From: Haplosporangium gracile
Taxonomy: Eukaryota; Mortierellomycota; Mortierellomycetes; Mortierellales; Mortierellaceae
Length of the DNA stretch: 41,799 nucleotides
NCBI GenBank assembly: GCA_015499985.1
Contig: JAAAUF010000297.1
Coordinates: 1 to 41,799 of the forward strand
Direction: 5' to 3'
Part shown: piece by piece, positions 1-10,017 of the stretch
How the letters are laid out: each line of letters opens with the position of its first letter
Numbering within the stretch: position 1 is the stretch's first letter
The notes under the pieces: generated by a model
Seen by the model: only the letters and a program-made list of their open reading frames with translations
Told to the model about the DNA's origin: nothing
The model's database searches: none
Position numbers and translations under genes: made by a program

Positions 1-621
1 TTTTTTTGTTTTTTCTCCACAGCGCCTTGTTGCAATGTTACAAACCCATTACTAATGCGTTCATTTCGTTGCCCATTTTCCTACGGTTCAATTCATGGAG
101 TTCATGTCCCATATCGTCAGCACCACGACTTGTCAATAGCTAAAAAGTGACAAACGCTTCAGTGGTTACGTTTGAGGGTGCACAAATAATGCTTCGAGGG
201 AGCGCGAGGGAAAGCAAGTTGTCTCAATGAGTTTGGCCTCTCCTGTGCAGGTTTTTGTCTTGAGACCAAAAAAAGTGGGTGACATGGACTTTGCGGGAAA
301 CGGAGGGTGGTGTTAAATAGATTAACCATAATGATTCCACCTCGTCTGTTGTCTGAATCACCAACCTCCTTGAGGCCTTCCTCCTTCGTCCTGTCGAAGA
401 CTTTCCTACTACTTGCCTAAAATCCGCTCCTCCAGATCTCCGTCAACGTCGCTGCCTTCCCCATCCCCATATTTCCCTCTCTAGCCTCTGCAGTCGCTGC
501 ATGAGCCTCCCGATCCTCCTCCTCAATATGTTCCTGCCGTTGAGCCAACTCCAGATCCGGATTATACACTACACCGTAACACTCCACCTCCACCTCTCAG
601 ACCCTCCCTCCTCCTGCTCCC
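1..621. other. Gene-free stretch
   Basis: I see no convincing coding sequence here. The stretch opens with a T-run and is CT-rich from about 360 to 620. It lies downstream of the minus-strand membrane-protein remnant that ends at 622, so part of it may be that gene's 3' flank. Confidence 0.5.
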
Positions 622-953
622 TCAACCGCGTCTGGAGACCTTATCAACACTCCTATAATAATTTAACGCACCCTCCACAAGCAACATGATGACCCACACT
701 ATATCCATGGTCGATACCACCAATTGAATCGAACACCTCGACTGTTGTTTTTGGTAGTATGCAGCCGTACATCCGCCTCCCAGGCCAATCATGATGAACT
801 GCGAGATCCCCGCGACCAGTCCTACGATACTCATGATCCAGACCATTGAGAACCGGTAGTTGGGTTTTAGGCGGTAGGGAGCCAAAAGCGAGACGACACA
901 TCCGAGGACGCCTACGTTGTTAATAGAGAGTTATTCGTAGGCCAGAAAGTTAC
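622..953 (-). pseudogene. Remnant of a small multi-pass membrane protein gene
   Basis: On the minus strand an open frame from about 922 to 622 encodes roughly 95 residues with three hydrophobic segments: GVLGCVVSLLAPYR, a stretch around IMSIVGLVAGISQFIMIGLG, and IVWVIMLLVEGALNYY at the C-terminus. The layout resembles small fungal four-helix (MARVEL-like) membrane proteins, but I cannot name the family. Upstream in the same frame lies SEGNFLAYE, then a TAA, then LSINNVGVLG. A 43-bp GT-AG intron (911-953) could remove the TAA, but no in-frame ATG exon follows; the ATG near 1055 is in another frame. A missing start and an in-frame stop suggest decay. An unrecognised short 5' exon remains possible. 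Confidence 0.4.
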
Positions 954-1588
954 CCTCGCTGCGTGGTACTGGTTTCTTCTGGTATTGTTGTTGTTTGGTT
1001 GGTATTGTTGGGCGAAGGTGGTGTGATGGTGCGTCGTTACTTTTTTTTTTTCGCCCATTCCTTACTTTAAGTTTGCGGACACTCAATTTTTTCTAATACT
1101 TCTATAGTCCTTCTTATGCCACGTTAGGGTTTCTTCATTCATGGTTTGAGACAGCCCAAAAGTGCTGGAGGTTTGAGGAATGACAGCACTGTCCAAAGTT
1201 TTACTCTTACACCCTAAATCAAAAGTCGTTTTTGTTGCCATAGCGGAAATATCAAGCCAAGCTTGGGCTGTGGCGTAACAATCAACAGCCCCCAAAAAAA
1301 GTGAGGAACTGATCAAGCTGGGAAAGAGGGGCAGAAAAAAAAGTCTTTGCTGAAAAATTGAAACGTGGCGCGTCGCGGGAATCTGCTCTATGCTTCTCTC
1401 CCCTTTTTACACAGCATGCTTCTATGCCAAGACACATATAACAACTACCCCTCAAAGGTACGATGCCAAGACTATAAGTAGGGACAAGGATCCCCTTACT
1501 CGCCCACCTTGTCTTCTAAAACCCGTGTCCCCACCAACTATACCCAACCAAACACCAAACACCAAACACGCCTTTAATCCACAAGCAT

Positions 1589-2463
1589 ATGAGCGCAGCA
1601 AGACCTCACGGTAATGACAACGGTCATTCCGCTTCGATTCAGATCGATCCTCCGTCGCAGTCCGTTGACCCCTCTAACACTGCGACACCCTTCCCTCTCC
1701 CCGCCCATCGCCCCAACTACAACGACGACGACGAAAACAGCGACGAGGATGATCCTCTTTAGGGCGCCACCACAGGTGGCCCCGATCGCCGCCATCGTCA
1801 ACTTGTCGACGATGATGACGACGAGACTGGTAGCAGCGGACGAAGACAAAGACGACGAGACAATGAGTCTGCTCCTTTCTTGTATCGACTTCACGACTGG
1901 CTTGCAAAGCATGGGACCAGTAAGTTTCTTTTGTTTAGGTTCGGTAGCAAACAGAATCGCGACCAAACCGTACACACTTTAAGAGCTCAATCAGCTATAC
2001 TCACGCCACCCGACACCTTGTGTTCACCGTTTTGCTCGTTGTACTCTTTATAGAACTGAAGACATTCTTGTCAAAGCCACGATCGGCCAAGGCGCTCCCG
2101 TCCGGACGGCAAAATATCGTGAAGTGGGTCCTGAAGTGGATCCTTATCTTCCTCGGGAGGGATCAAGGCGTCAAGAAAAAAATCAGTAGGAGGAGGAACG
2201 GAATGGGGCACACTTGTCTAGTAAAGGAACCTTTTCCCATACCTACTTAGTATCACAACCCCGGTTAGTATTTTCCAATTCTTCACAATAAATCTGGGCA
2301 TCGGTTATATCGTCCCAAAAGGAGGCAATGCATCGGTCTGTATTGCTTTCTTTTGGGAAGATCAAGAAAGGAAATACGGTCGCATGGTCGGCAGCGATGT
2401 TCGAAATGCACACAATAACTATCCCCTTCGTGACACCAATCAATGTACGCGTCAGACTTGCTT
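1589..2463 (+). pseudogene. Decayed membrane-protein gene
   Basis: An ATG at 1589 opens a protein-like frame (MSAARPHGND..., acidic DDDENSDEDDPL) that hits TAG at 1759-1761. The same frame then continues smoothly as GATTGGPDRRHRQLVDDDDDE and ends in PFLYRLHDWLAKHGT before a possible donor at 1920. A hydrophobic helix (HLVFTVLLVVLFIEL) follows in another frame near 2010-2055. Protein-like sequence then shifts frame again (ILVKATIGQGAPVRTAKYRE, then LGIGYIVPKGGNASVCIAFFWED at about 2290-2370). No splicing that I tried joins these without a frame break. I read it as a pseudogene with one premature stop and at least two frameshifts. I do not recognise the parent family. Confidence 0.45.
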
Positions 2464-2907
2464 GTGCGTGTTCTTTTTGTTTGTTTCCTATCGTGTTAAT
2501 TTGTGTATCGTAGAAAGAAAACGTATATTGCTGTTGACAATACTACAGGAACATGCAGACTTGCCCATGAAAACGCGACTTGTGCACTTTGAATCGTTTC
2601 TATTTTTCTATCTCTCATTTTCCCTTTGTAGGTCAGGGTTTTTTGAAGTGAATTTCATTTATGAAGGATAGCTTTTGAACCGCTTTTTTACAATTTTTTT
2701 TAACGCTCGTAAGCGCAAACGAGAGGGAAGAGAATACGGAACATGCCCATCCACTTTTTTTGGGATCCGACATCATCGTCAGTGTCTAATGCTTCAATGA
2801 CTGGGAGACCTCAGAACTGACGGAGCTTTTTTCATTGCAGCATTCAATTAATGCGAGTGATGAGGGAAGGGAAAAAAAAGTGGGTCTCGGTGAAGTCTCT
2901 TCTTCGC

Positions 2908-3123
2908 TTAAGAATAGGGGATGAGCATTAGTATTTTTTCTTGTAAATAGGGAGTAAGCGTCTTGCTCGCGCTATTACGTGTAAAATTTAGGCTAAATTT
3001 GGTCTGAAAACGGAGGAAGGGATAATCTTGTCCGTCGATCAGGACCGGAAGTCGGCGGGTGATGGTAAAAGTCATTTCCTCATCGCTTTCTTCATCAGAC
3101 TGATGATCAATGAAGGTAGTCAT
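2908..3123 (-). CDS. Short acidic hypothetical ORF or exon (71 aa)
   Basis: A minus-strand ATG at 3121-3123 opens a frame with a hydrophilic acidic start (MTTFIDHQSDEESDEEM) followed by TITRRLPVLIDGQDYPFLRF. The first 45 residues look like genuine protein; the rest is less convincing and may run past a splice donor. No downstream exon or homologous family could be identified. It may be a first exon, or part of the decayed material in this corner of the window. Confidence 0.2.
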   Translation of the reverse strand: MTTFIDHQSDEESDEEMTFTITRRLPVLIDGQDYPFLRFQTKFSLNFTRNSASKTLTPYLQEKILMLIPYS

Positions 3124-3861
3124 AGAAGTTTTGAGCGAGGCAGAAGTGGCGTCAAGAGAGGTGAATATGCAAGGGTAAGGGATTGTGAACGAATGCGAGT
3201 TCTTGCCTAGAGAATCGTTTTATTAGAGGGTGACGAGTCTCCCTGTTTGTTTTGTAATAGCCTCCATATTTTGAACTAGAACAAAAATATTCTAAGGTAC
3301 TACCAGAGTACCAGGTGCCCGATCTTTTATCAGTTTCAGCTCCTGATCGCTCACGGTGGCCAGTGCGCTCCAATGCCGTTAACATCAGCCATCGAACGGA
3401 CTCGCGCTCATACTACACAATCAGGTGTCAAGCACATGCCTTTTTGTTGAACACCGCGACTAATGCAGAGTTGGTGTTAACGTGTTGTAATTTCTTTCGC
3501 GCAAAAACAACACCAAAGTTTTTCTCCGCATCTGGCAAGACATGGGAAGTTTGGCACTCAACAAAACCCTTGTAATGGTCGAACTTCAGTCATGCAAATT
3601 AGTGGCGTCGCCACCAAAAAAAAAAAAAATGCAATCCTTGAACTTTTCAGAAATTACTGTCAAAAAAGCAAACTCAAAGAAAAAAAAAGAGGAGCGGAAA
3701 AGCAAATACTTGAGAGATATTTTATTTTTCACACTTTCTTCCAGTGGGTTGGCACACAACTTTTTGTTTTTTGTCGTTGAGGGCAAAAGGGTGGGGACGA
3801 GGACAAGAGGGTGGGTGGGTGGAAAGGACAAGGGGGGTCGGTCTCATGCTACTAAAACAAT
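3124..3861. other. Gene-free stretch, includes RACK1 3' flank
   Basis: No supported gene. The right part is the 3' flank of RACK1 (minus strand). TTTATT at 3721-3726 reads AATAAA on the minus strand and is a candidate poly(A) signal about 135 bases past the stop. A G-rich patch on the plus strand lies at 3790-3840. Confidence 0.4.
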
Positions 3862-6054
3862 TTAAAAACCAACGGTCCAGACACGGGTGATGCTGTCGGT
3901 GTAACCAGCGAACAAAGACTGGCCATCAGCAGACCAGGCCAAGGAGACAGCCTGGGGAGGGTGGGACTTCTTGCCAACGTTGGTGAACTCGGGCTTAAGC
4001 TCATCGACAACAGACTTGGACTCCAAGTCCCAGATCTTGATGCAGGACGAGGTGGCAGCACACAACCAGTAACGGTTGGGCGAGAAGACTAAGGCGTTGA
4101 TGATATCATCACCCTTACCCTCCAAAGAGTACAAGTGCTTGCCCTCGTTGAGGTCCCAGAGCATGGTGATGCCGTCGCGTCCACCGGAAGCGCAGAGAGA
4201 ACCATCGGGAGAGACAGTAACGGTGTTAATGTAACCGCTATGTCCAATGTGGTTAGAGCGGAGCTTGCACTTGGTGAGCTCCCAGACCTGAAGTTGTCCA
4301 TTCCAAATTTTCAAAAAAAGAAAGAAGGTGGTGAGTTTCTTTGGTCTTTAACGAACATCAATATCCCCTTGTCGCGGCTTTTTTCTTTCAGTGCTGAAAG
4401 TGTTAACGTGTGTTTCTTTGTTGGATCAGAAATTTCCAGTGGAAGGTTTGTCTCATCGGAGGGTTGCGACGCCCCCCTCTGAAGTAGCAAATATAAAGTA
4501 CATCATTCGAAAGAAACACGCGCAATCTTTATGATGGCGGTTTGTTGATGTCGTCGTTGTATATCTAGCAAATGTATGTTGTGGTCCGATTGAAGTCATG
4601 AATAAGAAAAAGTGAGTAATTACCTTGACGACCTTGTCCCAGCCTCCGGAAACAATGACGGGGTTGGCGGGGTTGGGCGAGAAGCGGACGCAGGAGACCC
4701 ACTCGGTGTGGCCATCCTCCTGGATGGTGAACTTGCACTCGCCGAGGGTGTTCCACAACTTGATGGTCTTGTCGCGGGATCCTGAAACGATCTGACGGTT
4801 GTCAGCGGAGAAGGAGACCGAGAGAACATCGTTGGTGTGGCCGATGAAGCGGCGGGTGGTGAGGCCAGTGTTGAGGTCCCAGAGACGGAGGGTCTTGTCC
4901 CAGGAGGCGGACAAGGCGAACTGACCGTCAGAGGAGATGACAACATCCTGAACGGCAGAGTTGTGTCCGTGGAGGGACTTGCGGGGAACACCGAAGTTGC
5001 CCTCGTCATCGCGGACCAAGTTCCAGACGATGATGGTCTTGTCTGCAAAAAAGTAAAGAGTACAAAAGTGAAAAAAGGGTTTGTCAGATGGACGCCATCT
5101 CTACAACCGTTGCGTGTGCCTTTCCAGCAAGATGTCTGTTGGTCCCTGCGTCGAACAAAGAAAGTCTGTCCAGAAAAAAGGATGCCTCCCAAAACTACAA
5201 TCGCGTTCATCAACTCATCCTGAGAATAGTGTCGCCCTTCCTCTTTCCTTGTACACTCTTCGTGCTACACTTTAAAATTTCGTCTGGCGTCCCGTTCCTG
5301 CCTTCCTGAAGGCTGTAAAAAAGCCCTTTTTGTGTTTGCTGCCAGGCTTTCTTCTCCATAGTCCGTTTACGTACCACGGGAAGAGGTCAAGATCATATCG
5401 GGAGACTCGGCGGAGGTAGCAATAGCCGTGACCCAGTCACGATGACCTACAAAGAGGTTAGTACAAACAGACAAGTTCAGTTAGTTGCTTGATGACTTGT
5501 AGCCTGGATCCGTAAAAAAAACAGATCGCAAGGTCCTGTCTGGCTCTTGCACAGACCGCTCCATCAAGGGTTTCCCGTAGACTAAAGTATGCTAGGTTGG
5601 CCGAAGTAGGCTGTAGGATCGTAGTTCATCCATCGTCATCCTGATGTATAGTTCTGCTCCTTCTTTAATGACAGGTTGACTGGTGTTTCGTGAGTTTTCA
5701 AAGTTGAAAAAAGTCTCCAGAAAAAAGTTCCTGTCCTGGTGAGAGTCAACAAAGACTGGTGCAATTCGGCATTGGTGGTTATGACGGATCGGGCAAGTTT
5801 AGGTGTTTCGTTCCAGCGGCACTCTGTCGGCAGTCTGGACTCAGACATCCAAATATCCGTCTTATTTTCCCTCATCCATCGATCGATCCATCATAGGTCT
5901 AGACTTTGATTGATATTGCCGATGGATCCCCCTGGGTGGTTCTGTTCACCCCGCATCAATGATGGTCGCCTCTCGATGATGTGTGTGCAGCGCTGTCGAG
6001 CAAGGTATCCATACCGACAAGCTGACCGCGGTAAGACAAAGAATCACTGGACAT
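3862..6054 (-). CDS. RACK1/Asc1 (Cpc2) WD40 ribosome scaffold protein
   Basis: Guanine-nucleotide-binding protein beta-subunit-like protein: a seven-bladed WD40 propeller on the head of the 40S subunit that docks kinases and influences translation. Four exons join in phase: 6054-6015, 5446-5375, 5042-4624, 4287-3862 (318 aa; family about 317). The short first exon encodes [13 protein letters not shown]. The R-D-K ribosome-docking motif is at residues 37-39, in SSRDKTIIVW. Clear repeats include [35 protein letters not shown] and [20 protein letters not shown]. The C-terminus [18 protein letters not shown] is typical. Introns are unusually large for this window (568, 332 and 336 bp), and the third hosts a snoRNA. 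Identification is from strong family resemblance. Confidence 0.97.
4421..4510 (-). ncRNA. snR24: C/D-box snoRNA snR24 (U24) in RACK1 intron 3
   Basis: Read on the minus strand, the intron contains C box ATGATGT (4506-4500), a guide ATATTTGCTACTTC (4494-4481) running into D' box CAGA, a hairpin GAGGG/CCCTC (4479-4475 with 4463-4459), C' box GATGAGA (4457-4451) and D box CTGA (4429-4426). Perfect 8-bp flanking arms (GTTTCTTT 4517-4510 and AAAGAAAC 4419-4412) can close a processing stem. From memory, yeast snR24, also in the ASC1 intron, has the same C box, guide and C' context, with a hairpin of different sequence. U24 directs 2'-O-methylation of large-subunit rRNA. The guide next to D (CACTGGAAATTT) differs from the usual CACCAAGATCT. 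Confidence 0.9.
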
Positions 6055-6409
6055 GATGATAAAACTGAAAGAGGAGGTTCGATTATTCCCCCAATTGGAC
6101 AACATAAAAAAGGTTGTTCAGCCCCTTAATTTCTTTTCTTGTGCACTATTCTCTGTGCAGCACTACAAGCATCATATTTCCAACAGTAACTTGGTTGCAA
6201 AAGGGCACCCGCAATGACGCTGTTGTTGTACACGTTGCTCACTGACACGCCATATGTATGATTTGCATCGTTTGTACAATGTTCAATGTTCAATGTTCAA
6301 TGTTCAATGAAAGAATTAAAGATAATGATATGATATGTGTTATTAAATACAGGGAAGTGGTAGGCCTCCGGAAGGGTGCGAAAGAAAGAAGACATCGCCG
6401 AGTCCGCCT
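6055..6409. promoter_or_regulatory. RACK1 upstream region / syntaxin 3' flank
   Basis: This 355-bp spacer between two minus-strand genes must hold the RACK1 promoter and the syntaxin 3' end. A 7-bp tandem repeat lies at 6277-6309. No TATA box or known element is obvious to me. Confidence 0.45.
6277..6309. repeat. Tandem repeat, unit CAATGTT x 4.7
   Basis: The heptamer CAATGTT occurs four times plus CAATG, without mismatch, about 100 bases downstream of the syntaxin stop and 220 bases upstream of the RACK1 start. Confidence 0.95.
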
Positions 6410-8048
6410 CTACTTCTTGGCAGCACCAGTCTGAACCACAACAACAACCACAATAACGGCCACAACCACGAGAACAACAGCAAGACATATCCACTTGTAC
6501 TACAGAAAGGGGGGGAGGGGAAAGAAGACAGATATTGATGTATGAGTTCAAAGGGTTCCACATTCATGCCAACTGTTGTTTTCTCAAGTATTGTTCCTAT
6601 CATAAGTATTTACCCTTCTCGCAGAGTATCCATGCACAAGGGCAACAGCCACTTCGCCATGGCCCTTTTCGATATCGTTCTCAGCACGAAAAACGGACGC
6701 TTCTATCTCTTGGAAGGCAACATCCTGGTCCGAGATCATCTGCTCCAATTGCTTGTACAGTTGTGCCAATTCGACCACACTTTCCTGTAAGCTATGAAGT
6801 TCGCGTTGACGGTTCTGAACAGAGTTCAACGCCGCCATTGCTTGCTGACCTCTTGCCTGCTGTAACAACTATTATCCGACATCAGATGGGAGACAATGAA
6901 ACAAGGGTACCAGTACAATCGTTATAAGTGACGCTCAAGTGGAGAGAGAGAGTGTGCGACAGAGAACACCAAAAACGGTGACGGTAAGCAACAAGAATCT
7001 GTATTACCTGCTGGGAGAAGGCTCCATGCTGGTCGCTTTCAACCAAACGTCTCACGTCTTCGTCGGTTGCTGCGGGGTTGGCGATACGGTATTGACGGGC
7101 AACATTGTCCTTTGACTTTTGTCCATTCTGATACTGTACGGTTTGGAACCTGCTCACGGCATCCTTGAGTTGTTTGCTGAGAGTCGATGTCCTCAATTTG
7201 CGACGGTCGTATTCCTCCCGAGTGCGAACAGCTCTGTTGGACTCTGTCAGGGCTGTTGTTGATTGATTTCAAGTTAAAGAGAATGATAGTGTGTGTTAGT
7301 TTCAACATGGGCTATCTTTACATGCGGCTGAGGTGTGTTGCGTTGCGTAGCTCCATGGATGTACCTCGAAGACGGTCATAAATCTCTGTGGATAGGTTGT
7401 TGGCGGCTCGAGTCTTGTCTTCCAATTGTTTCGCAGCTAAAACATGCAATGAAGGGCGGTAAAGAAGAGTTAAAAAGATTACACGATAAGTGGATGTCGT
7501 TGTATTATAACCTAATCCATACGCGTAGGCTATACCTTCGGCATCAGCTCTGCCGTTCAGGTTGCGAAGGAACAGCTGGTCGATTTCGTTGATGCTGCTC
7601 TGGAACTGCTGGATCTTTGTGGAGATGACCTCGGTCTGCAAATAACAAGAAGGCGCGGGAAAGTGATTAGTAAGTTGGGTGTGGTGGCAAACACCGACGA
7701 AGTCTTTCAATATCAGGTCAGAAAGAGGGCTGACTTACTTCTTGGAAGAACTGACTCAAACTGTCGCCCCTCAAAGGCGCGAGTTCAACTGGTGTTTGAT
7801 TGTTAGTGCTGTTGCCGTAGACTCCATTGAACGGATATGTCTGAACAGAAGTGTCGGTCTACAGCACCGAGGAACATAAAGTAGAGCGTTGAGTGTGAGC
7901 ATAAATGAATTTTCTTTTCGCGTTCGTGATGAAGGTTAGGGAGTAGAGATGAGCCACCTTCACATGAAGTGAAAACTGCGCCTTGCAAAGCAAAAGCGGA
8001 GCCGGGACATACATTGTTGTTGTAGTCGTTAAGGCGATCACGGCTCAT
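6410..8048 (-). CDS. Syntaxin, plasma-membrane Qa-SNARE (Sso1/Sso2 type)
   Basis: Tail-anchored t-SNARE for fusion of exocytic vesicles with the plasma membrane. Seven exons join in phase: 8048-8013, 7858-7739, 7635-7536, 7436-7365, 7243-7008, 6868-6614, 6499-6410 (302 aa, normal for the family). A 12-residue first exon and an Asn/Thr-rich N-terminus precede a helical Habc region (about 50-170), with SINEIDQLFLRNLN and REEYDRRKLRTSTLSKQLKD. The SNARE motif spans about 209-265; the zero-layer glutamine is Q236 in QMISDQDV. The last exon encodes YKW followed by a Val-rich membrane anchor (about 276-295) and the short tail QTGAAKK. Small introns flank each exon. Assignment to the Sso branch, rather than another syntaxin, is inferred from length and anchor. 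Confidence 0.92.
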
Positions 8049-9857
8049 GGCGATTTTTTTTTTTTTTGTTGCGGTGCAAGGATGAAGAGAAAGTGGGAGA
8101 AACAGGTGTGCTTTTACTGCTGCGTAAAAAGAGAGGGGAGGGTGGAGGTGCGGTATTGGAAGAAAGAAAAGAAAAGAAAGAGGCGGGATGAGGAAGAGGA
8201 CGATGTGCAGTATTTGTATTTCAATGTTTTTAGGGCGAAACGAAAGAACGAAGTTCGACCTTCGCCGGGCAACTTAAAAAAAGACCCTTTTGTACAGGGA
8301 CCAGATGGACAGCAAGCGGAAAAGAGAAAGGGGGAGAGTCGAAGGGTGAAAAGGCGGGATAAGAATATCCTTATGTGTTGCTAAAAGGAAGGCTGTGGGC
8401 GGTGCAAAAGACAAGAAAAACCACAGACACTAGCAGAGCCAAAAAAAATGGCTGTCGATGGGCCTTCCCTCTCTTGGTCCAGACGGCGCATAGAGGGGCG
8501 GTGCATTAAAAAAAACAGGCAAGCACGAAAAAAAAAGACAAAAACAAAACACACAACCTGTTCAGGACCACTCTCCTTTGCCACAAATCTGAGCAACGAA
8601 ACAATTTGGCTGCATAAACACAGATCTTGGCAGAACAGGATCTGGTGTCCCCCAGATATCGAATGGAACATGCGATAGGAGAGCAGCAGAAACAATGACA
8701 CCCTTTCGTGTACTCTTTTGTTATTGTTTGTTCGTGGTGCTGTGGCATCCTGCAACATCTCCTCGGTGCCGTGGAAGTGAAATGGAATTGACCATGAATA
8801 GCTAAGAGCCAGACTTGAGCTTAGGACGGATAGAGAGAATGGCATGTCTGACAGCATTCACACCTAGACAGACTCCCGATATTTCTTCAAAATAAAAATT
8901 ATTGCCACCAAACCCATCATTTCTCTGCACGTCCGAAATAGACCCGACTTGAACACCGACCGTGCCTGGCTCCCTATCAGATATAGGTTTAGACGGACCT
9001 GAACTTCACGACAGAAAAAAGTCGGGACTGATCACTTGGCTTTCTGCTGGCTGCTCTCTCTTCCTCTCTACCTCTCAAACACGCACTCTCTCAGCTCCCA
9101 TGTGGTGAGCAAAGTTCAATTGGCTGCTGAGAAGAACATGCAACGGTTCACTGGGTTAATCCATTGAGATCAGCTTGTGCTTCTAGCCTAATGTTGACAG
9201 TTTGTTGTTTTTTTACGGATGCACCAAGTTGCAAAATGACATAACCGGTCTCCCTTCCCAGCTCTCCCTTTTCTCCCTCCTCCCCTTCCCTCCCCCACAC
9301 ACGCGTCAATGGCGCATGGGGGACGGACACTGGACAGGGGAAGAGAAGGAAGAAGTGAAATGGAGGAAAGGGAAGAAGGGAATAAACAAGTGGCGAGAGA
9401 AACAAGCAACAAGTACAGTACAACCTCACCTCAGGGACGGGCGGAAGCTCACTTACACTCCCGGGTTCCATTTTTTTTTCTTGTTTGCCGTCATTATTGT
9501 TTTACACTTTTCCACTTATCCCATCCTTGCCCCCTCCTCGTTCTCCCCTTCCCGTTCCCCTTCTCTATCCCTTTTCCAATCCTTTTTTCTTGTCTTTTGT
9601 TTTCTTGCCATCCTTTCTTTCTTACTGAACTTCCTCCTTCTTCCCTTTATTATTGCCCTTTTCTCTGTCGCCCCAGCATTCCTCTTGAATCCAATTCGCC
9701 ACTTTAAGAACAACAACGACGAACAAAAAAGAAAAAAAAAATAACATTCGCATTCCAGGTCTCGTCAGGGCCTGAGTTGCATGGTCCTCCTTTCTCGTCA
9801 GATCCTTCTCTCCACTTCTTATCGGTAAACACCACAACCTCATGGTTCTCATTCAAT

Positions 9858-9892
9858 ACATACATACACACACATACACACACACACACACG
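9858..9892. repeat. CA/CATA microsatellite
   Basis: Alternating CA with interspersed TA, ending in (CA)8 followed by CG, located in the probable 5' leader of the kinase gene. Confidence 0.9.
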
Positions 9893-9919
9893 CCGTTGCA
9901 TTCCATTCTGTCCTGAAAA

Positions 9920-9991
9920 ATGTCTAACGTCAGTACAGTCATTTCACTTAATAATAATATTACTATTTTCAGGGCTACCAATTATAAGTAA
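9920..9991 (+). promoter_or_regulatory. Upstream ORF in the kinase leader (23 codons)
   Basis: ATG at 9920, preceded by five A (favourable context), opens a 23-codon ORF that stops at TAA 9989-9991, 26 bases before the kinase ATG at 10018. If the leader is unspliced, ribosomes meet this ORF first and it may damp kinase translation. However, GTCAG at 9929 and TTTTCAG before 9973 could instead bound a small leader intron. Confidence 0.4.
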
Positions 9992-10017
9992 CGACTCTTT
10001 GATACGTAACAGACACC

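Larger units (their letters stand above)
8049..10017. promoter_or_regulatory. Divergent intergenic region (syntaxin / CaMKK-like kinase)
   Basis: About 2 kb without a supported gene, between the syntaxin start (minus) and the kinase start (plus). It contains purine-rich DNA near 8140-8380, CT-rich DNA at 9237-9300 and 9520-9665 typical of fungal promoters or leaders, a CA repeat, and a small upstream ORF just before the kinase ATG. The ORFs here are low-complexity and I did not accept them as genes. Confidence 0.5.

Noticed and set aside
1083..1316. A 77-codon minus-strand ORF.
   Set aside because: No family resemblance, no domain, no neighbouring exons; likely chance.
5082..5213. A second C/D-box snoRNA in RACK1 intron 2 (TTGATGA ... 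CTGA on the minus strand).
   Set aside because: The C box lacks the purine, the span (about 130 nt) is long, there is no closing stem and no guide I recognise.
5447..6014. Another snoRNA in the 568-bp RACK1 intron 1 (ATGATGG followed by CTGA about 50 nt later).
   Set aside because: Box mismatch, too short a span and no terminal stem.
9202..9744. A 180-codon plus-strand ORF and overlapping minus-strand ORFs.
   Set aside because: They translate CT-rich and GA-rich promoter DNA into Ser/Leu/Phe or Lys/Glu runs, with no protein-like composition.
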